Positions 32,177 to 42,096 of a stretch of DNA of 64,000 nt are shown piece after piece. Numbering within the stretch: position 1 is the first letter of the stretch; every line of letters starts with the position of its first letter. The translations under genes and the position numbers were made by a program. The notes under the pieces were generated by a model, which worked only from the letters and a program-made list of their open reading frames with translations, made no database searches and was not told where the DNA came from. Location: positions 1,428,544 to 1,492,543 of the forward strand of contig CH672374.1 in NCBI GenBank assembly GCA_000153385.1, in the 5' to 3' direction. Origin of the DNA: Flavobacteria bacterium BBFL7. Its GTDB lineage: Bacteria; Bacteroidota; Bacteroidia; Flavobacteriales; Flavobacteriaceae.

Positions 32177-34774
32177 ATGAGAATTTTCTTATCCCTATTA
32201 GCCTTTACCACTAGTTTTTTAATAACAGCACAAGATTACACAAGAGTGGCCAAGGAGTTTTTAATTCAAAACAACGAAATTTATAATCTTGATTTTCAAG
32301 ACCTTAACAACATCAAAATAAGCAGTAGTTCGTTTTCTAAAAGCTTAAATGCACAGACCGTATATATTACTCAATATTATCAAGGTGTTGCTATAGACAA
32401 TAGTTCTTCTATGTTTTTGATAAGAGATAATGAGGTAATAAAAGCGTCTTTATCATTTGAAAATAACCTTTCCAATAGAATAAACTCGACCAATTACGTT
32501 ATTGATACTATCACAGCAATTCATCTGGCTGCTGATTTAAACGGTTTAAGTTACGAAAACAACACTACAGCTATAGGTACAGATATAGATGGATTTGCAC
32601 AATTTTCAAATAGCTCACTTTCTTTAAAACCTATTACGGTAAAGCCTACTTATATTAATGTAGAAAACGCATTGCGACTCGCCTGGCAAGTCTATATAGA
32701 AACAATTGACAATTTACACATGTACCTTATCTATATAGATGGTGAAACTGGAGAATTAATTAAAAAAAGAGACTTAGTGATAAGTTGTAATTTTAATGGT
32801 GACCATAACCATCATTATAATGAAGCAGCAAACTTTACGCAATCCGTTAGAAAAAGTCAAACAGCTGCTACTTTCATGGACAATTCCCAATACAATGTTT
32901 ATGCCCTTCCATTAGAAAGCCCTAATCACGGAAATGAATCTGTAATAACTAGTCCAGCAGATCCCGTTGCATCTCCATTTGGCTGGCACGATACCGACGC
33001 AATAACTGGTCCAGACTTCACTATCACTAGGGGAAATAATGTGTTTGCACAAGATGACTTTGACGGCGACGGCTCGACTATAGGAGCTTCTCCAGATGGA
33101 AGCATTGCTTTAAACTTCAATTTCCCACAGCAATTAGATGTACCGGCAAGGGATAACATCAATGGATCGACGGTTAATTTATTTTACATGAATAATATGA
33201 TGCACGACATCTGGTATCATTATGGATTTGACGAGGCAAGCGGTAACTTTCAATCTAACAATTATAGTAATGGTGGACTAGATAATGATTTCGTTGTTGC
33301 CGATGCACAAGACGGTAGTGGATTTAACAATGCAACATTTGGCACACCTGCAGATGGTGGTAACCCTAGAATGAATATGTTTTTATGGAATGCGCCTACC
33401 ACTGGCGGCGTAGATCTTTTAACACTTAATAATAGCAACCTAGCTGGTAGTTATGATGGGGAACCTGCTGCTTTCGGAAGTAGTCTTCCTAATCCTAGCA
33501 CTCCTTTAATAGCAGATCTAGCGCTAGTTATAGATGACAATTCTGGTGGAGTATCAACAGACACTAGTGATGCTTGCGATGTAATTACTAATGGAAATTC
33601 TTTATCTGGTAAGATTGTAGTTATGCGCCGTGGAAACTGTCAGTTTGGAACTAAAGTGCTTGCTGCAGAAAATCAAGGTGCAATTGCTGTTATCGTTGTA
33701 AATAACGCTCCCACAAATCCTATCGCCATGGCGCCTGGTAATGATGGCGATTTAGTAACGATTCCTTCCATAATGATTAGTCAAGCAGACGGTAATTTAT
33801 TAATTACTGCTTTACAAAATGGCACTATTATTAATGCTAGTTTAAATAACACAGGCCTTTTTAGAAAAGATGGAAGTTTAGACAATGGAATTGTAGCACA
33901 TGAATATGGTCATGGAATCTCAACTAGACTAACCGGCGGACCAGCAAATCCTAGCTGTTTGAGTAATATCGAGCAAATGGGTGAAGGATGGAGTGATTGG
34001 TTCAGTCTAATAATTACAATTGAACCTGGTGACCAAGGAACTGACATAAGAGGCATTGGTACTTATGCAACTAATCAATCTACCACTGGACCAGGAATAC
34101 GTAATTTCCCTTATAGCACTGATTTGAACATCAATCCTGTAACCTACGGTGATACTAATAACGCAAACTTTTCTGCTCCACATGGATTAGGATCGATATG
34201 GGCGAGTATGTTATGGGATTTATCATGGAGATTCATTAGTGATTACGGATATGACCCAGATCTATTTAATGGAACTGGCGGTAATAATATTGCCATGCAA
34301 TTAATAATGGATGGTATGAAAATTCAACCGTGTAATCCTGGTTTTGTAGATGGTAGAGATGCTATTCTACAAGCAGACATGCTTTCAAATGGTGGCATCA
34401 ACCATGACCGAATCTGGGAAGTTTTTGCAGCAAGAGGTTTAGGCTTTAGCGCTTCACAAGGAAATAGTGACAGTAGGTTTGATCAAATAGAAGCGTTTGA
34501 CACACCAGCACCACTTAGTAACACAAGCGAATCAATTAAAAGATTCAATATTTCACCTAATCCTACAAATGGAATTATATCTATAGCTTCAAATACAGAA
34601 ATAGGTGATGGTTTACTAACAATCTATGATTTTAATGGAAGAAAGGTTTTATCTAAAAAATCCACTTTTAATACAGTAGAAAGTGTTGATTTAACTTCAT
34701 TAGAAGCAGGAATTTACTTGATCGCAATTACAGGAACAAACACAAATTACGTAGCTAAAATTATTGTAAATTAA
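32177..34774 (+). CDS. secreted M36 (fungalysin) metallopeptidase with T9SS sorting domain
   Basis: 865 residues from ATG 32177; signal peptide (MRIFLSLLAFTTSFLITAQ). The N-terminal FTP-type propeptide (about 20-200) is followed by the M36 catalytic domain with zinc motif HEYGH (His 575, Glu 576, His 579) and the third ligand Glu near 603 (MGEGWSDW). A PA-like insertion (VVMRRGNCQFGTKVLAAENQGA) interrupts it. The C-terminal ~75 residues (FNISPNPTNG..., GIYLIAITG..., AKIIVN) are a type A T9SS sorting domain. Exported by Sec then T9SS; digests extracellular protein. The frame reaches a TTG 12 codons earlier, but the signal starts at this ATG. Confidence 0.92.
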   Translation: MRIFLSLLAFTTSFLITAQDYTRVAKEFLIQNNEIYNLDFQDLNNIKISSSSFSKSLNAQTVYITQYYQGVAIDNSSSMFLIRDNEVIKASLSFENNLSNRINSTNYVIDTITAIHLAADLNGLSYENNTTAIGTDIDGFAQFSNSSLSLKPITVKPTYINVENALRLAWQVYIETIDNLHMYLIYIDGETGELIKKRDLVISCNFNGDHNHHYNEAANFTQSVRKSQTAATFMDNSQYNVYALPLESPNHGNESVITSPADPVASPFGWHDTDAITGPDFTITRGNNVFAQDDFDGDGSTIGASPDGSIALNFNFPQQLDVPARDNINGSTVNLFYMNNMMHDIWYHYGFDEASGNFQSNNYSNGGLDNDFVVADAQDGSGFNNATFGTPADGGNPRMNMFLWNAPTTGGVDLLTLNNSNLAGSYDGEPAAFGSSLPNPSTPLIADLALVIDDNSGGVSTDTSDACDVITNGNSLSGKIVVMRRGNCQFGTKVLAAENQGAIAVIVVNNAPTNPIAMAPGNDGDLVTIPSIMISQADGNLLITALQNGTIINASLNNTGLFRKDGSLDNGIVAHEYGHGISTRLTGGPANPSCLSNIEQMGEGWSDWFSLIITIEPGDQGTDIRGIGTYATNQSTTGPGIRNFPYSTDLNINPVTYGDTNNANFSAPHGLGSIWASMLWDLSWRFISDYGYDPDLFNGTGGNNIAMQLIMDGMKIQPCNPGFVDGRDAILQADMLSNGGINHDRIWEVFAARGLGFSASQGNSDSRFDQIEAFDTPAPLSNTSESIKRFNISPNPTNGIISIASNTEIGDGLLTIYDFNGRKVLSKKSTFNTVESVDLTSLEAGIYLIAITGTNTNYVAKIIVN

Positions 34775-34873
34775 ATCTAGGTTTGAAAAATTGATTGTAG
34801 GACAACTAGCTTATTCTCATGTTATGTTAATATTAAATCCCTTAAAGTCAAGACTGCAGGATTATGAATAACG

Positions 34874-34881
34874 TATATTTG
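34874..34881 (+). promoter_or_regulatory. promoter (-7 box) of the lamin-tail protein gene
   Basis: TATATTTG, 16 bases before the ATG at 34898. A weak CTG lies 17 bases upstream. Confidence 0.55.
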
Positions 34882-34897
34882 CAAAAAACAATCAGAG

Positions 34898-36889
34898 ATG
34901 AAACAAATTTACTTTACGGTTGCAATGCTTTTCGTTGCAGCAATTTCTTTCGCACAAACATCAGAGTTACTGATAAGTAAATATGGTGAAGGAACTTCTA
35001 ACAACAAATTTTTTGAAATCTATAACGGAACTGGTGCTCCAGTCAGTTTAGACGGGTATGCATGGCCTAGCGTCTCAAATGCACCAACTGTAGTAGGTGA
35101 ATATGAGTTTTGGAATACATTTAATCCAGGCGCAGTAATCGCAGATGGCGATGTTTATGTTGTAGCTCATGGAAGTGCAGATGCAAGTATTCTAGCGCAA
35201 GCAGATCAAACCTTTAACTTTTTAAGTAATGGTGATGATGGATTTGCATTGGTGCTAAATGATGGAACATTTAATGATTTAGACATGGATGGAGAAGTTG
35301 ATGCAGGAGAAATGACTGGATTTACTATTCTTGATTTCTTAGGAGATTTTAACGGCGATCCTGGATCAGGTTGGGATGTAGCAGGTGTAGCAAATGGAAC
35401 GGCAAACAATACACTAACAAGAAAATCATCTGTTTGTAGCCCAAATAATGATTGGGATGCCTCTCGAGGTTATGATGCTACAACGATGATGACTACAGCA
35501 GCCGCTTCAGAATGGATTGTAACTGGATCAAATAGTGGATGGAATACTATTGGTTCTTTTGTAGGATGTTCAACTGCCGCAGCTTTAAATATTACTTCAC
35601 CTGCAGATGGAACTGTACTTGCTGGTGGAACAACCAATGTAGATATTATTTTTAGCGCACAAAATGCTCCAGCTACAGCAACATATGATATTAATGTTGA
35701 TGGTATGGTTACAGCAGGTGTTACTTCTCCGTTTCCAATAACTGTTCAAGATGGTGGATCTTATATGGTAACTGTAAATCTTGTTGATGGTGCTACAACT
35801 ATTGCTTCAGACGTTACTAATTTTTCTGTGGCTTTCCCTTGTGATTTACAAATAGGGACTATAACTGAAACTTGTCAAACTAATACAGCAGGAGTTGATT
35901 TATATGATGTAACCATTGATTACACTGGTGGTGGTACTTCAACTTACACAATTGACACAGCAGGTAATGGAGTTGTTGCTGGTGATAATCCTTCAACAGT
36001 CGCTGCAGGACAAATTATGATAACGGGTGTAACTGAAGGAACAAACTTTACCATTACTTTTTCTGGAGACCCTACAAATAGTAGTTGTAGTTTCACACGT
36101 AGTATCACAAGCCCAGCTTGTATAGGTAATGTAGTATGTGCAAATCCAGGAGATATTATCATAACAGAAATTATGCAAAATCCAGCAGCAGTTGGTGATA
36201 GTGTAGGAGAATATTTTGAAGTTTATAACACAACATCTGCACCTATAAACATGCAAGGATGGGAAATAAAAGATGACCTAACAGCAAGTGAAACACATGT
36301 TATTAGTGGTCTTGTAGTTCCTGCAAATGGTTATGCTGTTCTAGGATTAAGCAGTGATTCAACGATTAATGGAGGTATTGCTGTTGATTATGAATATAAC
36401 GGTGTTAGTTTAGGTAACGGTACAGATGGAATAATGATCGATTGTACTGGAACCATAATAGACATTGTTATTTATGATAACGGAGCAACTTTCCCTGACG
36501 GCACTGGTGCAAGTATGGAACTTGCGATTTCTAAGTATAACTCTACAGACAATGATCTAGGTGTTAACTGGGGACTTGCAACGAGTGCTTATGGAGCAGG
36601 TGACTTAGGCACGCCAGGTGCTGTAAACGACTTTACATTATCAAATGAGCAGTTTACTAAAAATAGTTTTAAACTATTCCCTAATCCAGTTTCTGGTAAT
36701 GAGATTACAATCTCTGTAGAAAATGGCAATCCTATAGATGTGATTATATACTCTGCACTAGGACAACAAGTAATTTCTCAAAAAGCAGTAACTAACTCTA
36801 TCAATGTATCCTCATTAAATGCAGGTCTTTATATTGTGAAAGTTTCTCAAAATGGAAATTCACAAACTAGAAAGTTAGTCGTTCAATAA
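34898..36889 (+). CDS. secreted lamin-tail-domain protein with T9SS sorting domain
   Basis: 663 residues, signal peptide (MKQIYFTVAMLFVAAISFAQ). Lamin-tail domain 1 (about 22-190: LLISKYGEGTSNNKFFEIYNG), Ig-like/CHU-type linker domains (about 225-410), lamin-tail domain 2 (about 415-560: DIIITEIMQNP...GEYFEVYNTTSAPINMQGWEI) and a type A T9SS sorting domain (FKLFPNPVSGN ... YIVKVSQNG ... RKLVVQ). Lamin-tail domains are common in secreted bacterial proteins, sometimes with nucleases or phosphatases; no catalytic domain is visible here. Monocistronic with its own -7 box and terminator. Confidence 0.88.
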   Translation: MKQIYFTVAMLFVAAISFAQTSELLISKYGEGTSNNKFFEIYNGTGAPVSLDGYAWPSVSNAPTVVGEYEFWNTFNPGAVIADGDVYVVAHGSADASILAQADQTFNFLSNGDDGFALVLNDGTFNDLDMDGEVDAGEMTGFTILDFLGDFNGDPGSGWDVAGVANGTANNTLTRKSSVCSPNNDWDASRGYDATTMMTTAAASEWIVTGSNSGWNTIGSFVGCSTAAALNITSPADGTVLAGGTTNVDIIFSAQNAPATATYDINVDGMVTAGVTSPFPITVQDGGSYMVTVNLVDGATTIASDVTNFSVAFPCDLQIGTITETCQTNTAGVDLYDVTIDYTGGGTSTYTIDTAGNGVVAGDNPSTVAAGQIMITGVTEGTNFTITFSGDPTNSSCSFTRSITSPACIGNVVCANPGDIIITEIMQNPAAVGDSVGEYFEVYNTTSAPINMQGWEIKDDLTASETHVISGLVVPANGYAVLGLSSDSTINGGIAVDYEYNGVSLGNGTDGIMIDCTGTIIDIVIYDNGATFPDGTGASMELAISKYNSTDNDLGVNWGLATSAYGAGDLGTPGAVNDFTLSNEQFTKNSFKLFPNPVSGNEITISVENGNPIDVIIYSALGQQVISQKAVTNSINVSSLNAGLYIVKVSQNGNSQTRKLVVQ

Positions 36890-36912
36890 GAATTACAAAA
36901 CTTTTATAAATC

Positions 36913-36944
36913 AAGCGCCGCAGTCATCCTGCGGCGCTTTTTTA
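36913..36944 (+). terminator. terminator after the lamin-tail gene
   Basis: 11-bp perfect stem AAGCGCCGCAG / CTGCGGCGCTT (36913-36923 with 36929-36939), 5-base loop, then T run. The most GC-rich terminator in the window. Confidence 0.92.
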
Positions 36945-36973
36945 TTTACTTTTGAAATCTATAAACCCACGTA

Positions 36974-37945
36974 TTGTTCCAATCAGTATTTAATATCACC
37001 TCATCATCTAATTTTGAAGATCTAGCCCTAGCCATCTTTAAATATCAATTAGACCATAATACTGTATACAATCAATACTGTCATTTAATAGATAGAACGA
37101 CACCACAAACGGTAGATGAAATTCCATATCTTCCTATTTCCTTTTTCAAAAGCCACCAAATCGTTACTAATTCTCACAAGCCACAAATTACTTTTACCAG
37201 TAGTGGAACAACAGGAATGTCTACATCTAAACATCATGTTTTAGACACCAGTGTATATGATTTAAGTCTAGATAAAAGTTTTAGAACCACCTATGGCGAT
37301 CATCAAGATTATGCTGTGCTCGCGTTATTACCACATTATTTAGAAAGGACAGGTTCCTCTTTAGTTTATATGGCCCAACGCTGGATACAAAAAAGTTCAC
37401 ATCCATCTAGCGGTTTTTACCTTAATAATATTGATGAACTTGCGCAAGTACTTAAGACTTTACGACAACAACATCAAAAGGTTATTTTAATAGGAGTCAC
37501 TTTTGCACTACTACAACTTGCAGAAAAATTCCCTCAAGAACTTCCGCAAACTATTATCATCGAGACCGGCGGAATGAAAGGTATGCGTAAAGAAATCATC
37601 AAGCAAGAGCTCCATGACATTTTAAATAACGCTTTCGCGAAAGCGAGCATTCAAAGTGAATATGGCATGACAGAGCTATTATCACAAGCATATGCAAGCG
37701 ACGGTATAACCTTTACCACACCACCATGGATGAAAGTGATCACCAGAGATACTAATGATCCACTAAGTTTATTACAATCCTCAAAAACTGGAGGACTAAA
37801 TATTATCGATTTGGCCAACTATAATTCCTGTTCCTTTATTGCAACCCAAGACTTAGGAAAAGCATTCTCAGATGGTTCTTTTCAAGTCTTAGGCAGATTT
37901 GACCAATCTGATATAAGAGGTTGTAATTTAATGGCTGTGGAATAA
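36974..37945 (+). CDS. LuxE-like acyl-protein synthetase/acyltransferase family protein
   Basis: 323 residues, ANL-superfamily relative similar to LuxE. The ATP-binding motif ITFTSSGTTGMSTSKHHVLD and the IQSEYGMTELLSQAY region are clear. It activates an acyl or carboxyl substrate with ATP; the partner is unknown because no luxCD-like reductase genes are adjacent. The start is TTG at 36974, because the encoded MFQSVFNITSSSNF is a plausible family N-terminus and no nearby ATG exists. A palindrome copy is read as AFAKA near residue 222. Convergent with tyrS, 3 bases between the stops. Confidence 0.75.
   Translation: MFQSVFNITSSSNFEDLALAIFKYQLDHNTVYNQYCHLIDRTTPQTVDEIPYLPISFFKSHQIVTNSHKPQITFTSSGTTGMSTSKHHVLDTSVYDLSLDKSFRTTYGDHQDYAVLALLPHYLERTGSSLVYMAQRWIQKSSHPSSGFYLNNIDELAQVLKTLRQQHQKVILIGVTFALLQLAEKFPQELPQTIIIETGGMKGMRKEIIKQELHDILNNAFAKASIQSEYGMTELLSQAYASDGITFTTPPWMKVITRDTNDPLSLLQSSKTGGLNIIDLANYNSCSFIATQDLGKAFSDGSFQVLGRFDQSDIRGCNLMAVE
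37631..37644. repeat. iterated palindrome, copy 9 (in LuxE-like gene)
   Basis: Perfect 14/16-bp copy, read in frame as Ala-Phe-Ala-Lys-Ala. Confidence 0.9.
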
Positions 37946-37948
37946 ATC

Positions 37949-39247
37949 TTATTTCACTAGCACTAAAAAGTAATTACGTTTACCACGTTGTAATAACAAC
38001 ATATTGTCTGCAATTAAATCATCAGTGGTAATTACTGTCTCTGCGTTTATTTTATTCTTATTGATAGAAAGACTATTTTCTTTAAGAGCACGCCTTACCT
38101 CACTATTTGAAGGTAAAAAACTGGTTAAATCAGCCATAAGCGTTACAGGATCTACACCATCTTTTAAAGCATCTTTAGCAACCTCAGCTTGCGGCACACC
38201 TTCAAAAATGTCGAGTAAAGTTTCTTGATTAAATTCACTCCACTGCTCTGGAGTTACCGTTTTACTGAATAATATCTGAGAAGCTTTAAGCGCTACTTCA
38301 TAAGCCTCACGACCATGAACCATAACAGTTACTTCTTCTGCCAATCTTTTTTGTAATACTCTATAACCTGGGTCCTTTGCATGTTCCTCTATTAAAGATT
38401 CACAAGTTTGTTGATCTAAAAATGTAAAGATCTTAATCCAGTTTACAGCATCTTCATCTGTAGCATTAATCCAAAATTGAAAAAATTTATATACAGATGT
38501 TTTATCTGTATCCAACCAGATGTTTCCAGATTCTGTCTTGCCAAACTTTGTTCCGTCAGCTTTTGTTACAAGTGGAGTTGTTAATGCATAAGCCTTACCA
38601 CCTAATTTACGACGTACTAACTCTGTACCTGTAGTTATATTTCCCCATTGATCACTACCACCGATTTGTAGCTTACATCCCATGTGTTCATATAAATGAA
38701 CATAGTCATAACCTTGAAAAAGCTGGTAGGTAAATTCTGTAAAGCTCATTCCTTCACCTTCGCCTTGAACACGTTTTTTCACAGAGTCTTTGGCCATCAT
38801 GTAGTTAACAGTAATATGTTTCCCCACATCTCTGGCAAAATCTATAAGGCTAAAGTTCTTCATCCAGTCATAGTTATTCACTAAAACGGCTCTGGTAGCA
38901 TCATCACCTTTTTCAAAATCAATGAATCTAGATAAGACAGACTGCACACCTGCAATATTTTTATCGAGGATTTCTTGAGTTAGCAAATTACGCTCATCAC
39001 TTTTACCAGATGGATCACCTATCATACCTGTGGCGCCACCTACTAAGGCGATAGGCCTATGCCCAGAACGCTGCAAATGCATTAATAAGATAATTTGCAC
39101 CATACTACCTATATGTAATGAGTCTGCAGTAGGATCAAAACCTATATATCCTGTAACAACTTCTTTTTCAAGTAATTCTTCAGTTCCTGGCATGATATCA
39201 TGTATCATACCTCTCCATCTTAGTTCTTCAGCAAAATTGTAAGTCAT
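37949..39247 (-). CDS. tyrS: tyrosyl-tRNA synthetase
   Basis: About 432 residues, class I synthetase. The HIGH-like motif is LHIGSMV in [16 protein letters not shown]; the KMSKS-like loop is [11 protein letters not shown]. An S4 RNA-binding domain occupies the end (about 365-432). The start is Met 39247 ([13 protein letters not shown]): the frame continues to 39268, but CAAATATA on the plus strand (39266-39273, a minus-strand TATATTTG box) occupies that point, so the longer form would have no transcript. Confidence 0.96.
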   Translation of the reverse strand: MTYNFAEELRWRGMIHDIMPGTEELLEKEVVTGYIGFDPTADSLHIGSMVQIILLMHLQRSGHRPIALVGGATGMIGDPSGKSDERNLLTQEILDKNIAGVQSVLSRFIDFEKGDDATRAVLVNNYDWMKNFSLIDFARDVGKHITVNYMMAKDSVKKRVQGEGEGMSFTEFTYQLFQGYDYVHLYEHMGCKLQIGGSDQWGNITTGTELVRRKLGGKAYALTTPLVTKADGTKFGKTESGNIWLDTDKTSVYKFFQFWINATDEDAVNWIKIFTFLDQQTCESLIEEHAKDPGYRVLQKRLAEEVTVMVHGREAYEVALKASQILFSKTVTPEQWSEFNQETLLDIFEGVPQAEVAKDALKDGVDPVTLMADLTSFLPSNSEVRRALKENSLSINKNKINAETVITTDDLIADNMLLLQRGKRNYFLVLVK

Positions 39248-39265
39248 CTCAAAATATTTAAGCTG

Positions 39266-39273
39266 CAAATATA
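39266..39273 (-). promoter_or_regulatory. promoter (-7 box) of tyrS
   Basis: Minus strand reads TATATTTG, 18 bases before the Met at 39247. It decides the tyrS start. Confidence 0.65.
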
Positions 39274-39317
39274 TAGGCTTTACGGCACTTTTAAGAGAAT
39301 TTAAAGCTCGGTTTGTG

Positions 39318-39326
39318 TACTTTTAC
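39318..39326 (+). promoter_or_regulatory. -7-like box of the epimerase gene, leaderless configuration
   Basis: TACTTTTAC (TAnnTTTAC form) ends 3 bases before the ATG at 39330. Divergent from the tyrS box. Confidence 0.45.
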
Positions 39327-39329
39327 CAC

Positions 39330-40331
39330 ATGATTTTAGTAACTGGCGGCACTGGACTAGTTGGTGGACATTTGTTATATCGCTTTCGCGAAAGCGGAAT
39401 TCCAACAAGAGCATTATATCGAGACTTAAAAAGTATTGATAAGACACGTGCTATTTTTAACTCTTATGGAGCAGAAAAAGAAGCTCTAGTTGATGATATT
39501 GAATGGATACAAGGTGATGTTTTAGAAATCCCAAGTCTCGAACAAGCTATGAATGGCGTCACACAAGTGTATCATTGTGCAGCTATTGTGGACGGTGCAC
39601 CTTTCTGGCAAATGAAAAAAGTTAATATTACAGGAACCTCTAATGTTATCAATACCGCACAAGCGTATCAAGTTAAAAAACTATGCTACGTAAGCAGTAT
39701 AGCAACTTTAGGCGATCCTGTAGGACAACGTGCAATAAACGAAGAAGACTTTTTTAATCTAGACGCTAAGAATAGCAACTATGCCATATCAAAATATGGT
39801 GGCGAGATGGAAGCATGGCGTGCTACTCAAGAAGGCATGAATGTCGTTATAGTTAATCCTGGTGTAATTATAGGTGAAGGAAACTGGGAAAGTGGATCTG
39901 GTAAATTATTTTCTCAGACGTACAAACAACAACCCTTTTATACTAATGGTTCTAGTGGTTTTGTGGATGTCAGAGATGTCACAAAAGTGATGATACAACT
40001 CATGAATTCTGATATTGTTAATGAGCGTTTTATCATTGTGCAATCATCTATTCATTATAAAGAAGTTTTAAGTAAAATAAGTCACAGTTTAAAAAAGAAA
40101 GCGCCTCGCATTTTGGTTCCTAAATGGATGCTATACATCATATCAGCAATAATGAAAATAGGTCAATGGATAGGCTTTAAAAGAGGTTTAGAACGCACAA
40201 CAGTTCAATCCTTAACGTCTCACAGTAAATATGATGGCTCAAAAATCACAAAATTTGTAGATTTCAACTATACACCTATAGATAAAAGCATCCTAAGGGT
40301 AAGTGATTATTACTTAAAAGCTATTAAATAA
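39330..40331 (+). CDS. NAD-dependent epimerase/dehydratase family protein
   Basis: 333 residues, extended short-chain dehydrogenase. It has the Rossmann motif TGGTGLVGGHL (5-15), the VYHCAAIVDG segment, and the catalytic YxxxK in YAISKYGGE. The substrate-specific C-terminal half is followed by a hydrophobic segment (WMLYIISAIMKIGQWIGF) that may associate with membrane. Exact substrate unknown. A palindrome copy lies in the first helix, read as RFRES (18-22). Convergent with the DUF4296 gene. Confidence 0.88.
   Translation: MILVTGGTGLVGGHLLYRFRESGIPTRALYRDLKSIDKTRAIFNSYGAEKEALVDDIEWIQGDVLEIPSLEQAMNGVTQVYHCAAIVDGAPFWQMKKVNITGTSNVINTAQAYQVKKLCYVSSIATLGDPVGQRAINEEDFFNLDAKNSNYAISKYGGEMEAWRATQEGMNVVIVNPGVIIGEGNWESGSGKLFSQTYKQQPFYTNGSSGFVDVRDVTKVMIQLMNSDIVNERFIIVQSSIHYKEVLSKISHSLKKKAPRILVPKWMLYIISAIMKIGQWIGFKRGLERTTVQSLTSHSKYDGSKITKFVDFNYTPIDKSILRVSDYYLKAIK
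39382..39395. repeat. iterated palindrome, copy 10 (in epimerase gene)
   Basis: Perfect 14/16-bp copy, read in frame as Arg-Phe-Arg-Glu-Ser just after the nucleotide-binding glycine motif. Confidence 0.9.
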
Positions 40332-40339
40332 ATTTCTAT

Positions 40340-40759
40340 TTATTTTACTGACTCTAGAACTTTATCAATTTTACTTTTTGAAATAGAGTCTATCTTTTGA
40401 ATATCTTTCTTTGAGTTACTTTGTCTAAGAGTCACACTATCTTTAACAACCAATAATCTTTTCTCGACCAGTTCTAAAACTTCAATATATTCCTCAACCC
40501 GATCAGCGTAATAATTAAAATTATTTTTAAAAGAAATACTATCAATTCCATGCTTGGAATAAATATACTGATCTGGGACTACACCTAAATCCACAAAAGA
40601 TTTGCGGTTAGAAGTCATGGATCCTTCTATTAAATAAACATCAGTCATGATCGATGCCATTTTTTCTGTATCAAAAAAAGGATCTGGCTTTGGTGTTCTT
40701 TCTATACCAGAGCAAGCTCCTATTATTGTCACTAGTAAAATGGCTATTAGTTTTCTCAT
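40340..40759 (-). CDS. DUF4296 lipoprotein
   Basis: 139 residues. Signal peptide with lipobox (TIIGAC, Cys at about 16). The body EKMASIMTDVYLIEGSM ... YSKHGIDSISFKNNFNYYADRVEEYIEVL is the DUF4296 pattern common in Bacteroidota. Function unknown. Its ATG overlaps the stop of dihydroorotase by 4 bp, so it is the last gene of a three-gene operon, probably coupled. Confidence 0.82.
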   Translation of the reverse strand: MRKLIAILLVTIIGACSGIERTPKPDPFFDTEKMASIMTDVYLIEGSMTSNRKSFVDLGVVPDQYIYSKHGIDSISFKNNFNYYADRVEEYIEVLELVEKRLLVVKDSVTLRQSNSKKDIQKIDSISKSKIDKVLESVK

Positions 40760-42096
40760 CGATCAAATGTAAGTGCCTGAGCATTACTCACCTGATTAAC
40801 TTTAAAGTTTTGGTAAGCAAGATGACCATTTACAAAAGTATGCGTCACACGACTATTAAAAGTCACACCTTCAAAAGGTGACCATCCACACTTTGCTATA
40901 ATATTATCTTTAGTAACTGTCCATGGATTATTAGGATCTACTAATACAAGATCTGCTTTATAGCCTTCTCTTATGAAACCACGATCTGCGATATCAAATA
41001 ATAGCGCTGGATTATGACACATTTTCTCTACAACTTTTTCAATAGATATTTTTTCCTTTGCTACAAATTGCATCATTGCTGGCAAAGCATGCTGTACCAA
41101 CGGTCCTCCACTAGGACAATTTAAATACGAATTAGATTTTTCGTCAATAGTATGAGGAGCATGATCTGTTGCGATAACATCTATACGGTCATCTAGTAAG
41201 GCTTCCCAAATTTCTTCACGATCTTGAGCTGTTTTTACAGCAGGATTCCATTTAATTAGTGAACCTTTTGAAGCATAATCCTCATCACTGAACCAAAGGT
41301 GATGAATACAAACCTCTGAAGTGATTTGCTTATCTTTAATCGCCTTTTTATTATTAAAAAGGCTTGTCTCTTTACCTGTTGAAAGATGGAACACGTGAAC
41401 TCTTCCACCAGTTTCTTTTGCCAGTTCTACAGCACCAGAACTACTTAAATAACAAGCTTCCTCACTTCTTATAATAGGGTGCTGCTCCATAGGGATATCA
41501 TCTCCGTAGGTATCAATTGCTTTCTGTAAGTTAGCTTTAACAGTGGCTTCATCTTCACAATGCAGCGCTATTCTTAATTTAACGCTTGAGAATATTTTTT
41601 TAAGAACCTCTTTATCATCGACTAGCATGTTACCTGTTGATGAACCCAAGAACAATTTTAGAGCTGGGACTTTAGTAATATCTACTTTGAGAATTTCTTG
41701 TAAATTATCATTAGTACCACCGAACATGAAAGCATAATTAGCATAACTATCTCTAGCTGCAATAGCCATTTTATTCTCCCATTCTTCAATAGTAGTGGTC
41801 TGTGGAGAAGTATTAGGCATTTCCATATAAGTAGTAATACCACCAGCTACCGCAGCAGCACTTTCCGACTTAATATTACCTTTATGAGTTAAACCTGGCT
41901 CTCTAAAGTGAACCTGATCATCTATTACACCTGGCAATAAATATTTACCCTCGGCATCAATGATAATGGTATTCCCATCTTTGGCACTTATACTTTCAGA
42001 GATTTCTTTTATAATATCATCCTCTATAAGAAGATCACCAACTCTTGTACTTCCGTCCGTAACAATTTTGGCATTTTTAATTAATGTTTTTCTCAT
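40756..42096 (-). CDS. pyrC: dihydroorotase
   Basis: 446 residues, zinc-dependent amidohydrolase that cyclises carbamoyl-aspartate in pyrimidine synthesis. Metal ligands are visible: VIDDQVHFREPGLTHKG (His 63 in an HxR motif), HCEDEA, VHVFHLSTGKE, and the catalytic Asp in VIATDHAPHT (about 315). Length fits the class I (PyrC/AllB-type) enzymes. Allantoinase is the main alternative but no purine-catabolic genes are near. Overlaps the downstream and upstream genes by 4 bp each. Confidence 0.88.
   Translation of the reverse strand: MRKTLIKNAKIVTDGSTRVGDLLIEDDIIKEISESISAKDGNTIIIDAEGKYLLPGVIDDQVHFREPGLTHKGNIKSESAAAVAGGITTYMEMPNTSPQTTTIEEWENKMAIAARDSYANYAFMFGGTNDNLQEILKVDITKVPALKLFLGSSTGNMLVDDKEVLKKIFSSVKLRIALHCEDEATVKANLQKAIDTYGDDIPMEQHPIIRSEEACYLSSSGAVELAKETGGRVHVFHLSTGKETSLFNNKKAIKDKQITSEVCIHHLWFSDEDYASKGSLIKWNPAVKTAQDREEIWEALLDDRIDVIATDHAPHTIDEKSNSYLNCPSGGPLVQHALPAMMQFVAKEKISIEKVVEKMCHNPALLFDIADRGFIREGYKADLVLVDPNNPWTVTKDNIIAKCGWSPFEGVTFNSRVTHTFVNGHLAYQNFKVNQVSNAQALTFDR

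Noticed and set aside
33470-33480. GCTTTCGGAAG inside the M36 protease gene
   Set aside because: It is a partial look-alike (right arm incomplete) that follows normal codons, so it was not counted as a copy.
36913-36944. Iterated palindrome as a terminator
   Set aside because: The palindrome copies lack following T runs, and genuine terminators with different stems occur right beside them (e.g. 44314-44337 next to 44348-44377).
36974-37945. LuxE-like gene as part of a luminescence operon
   Set aside because: No luxA, luxB, luxC or luxD relatives are present nearby.
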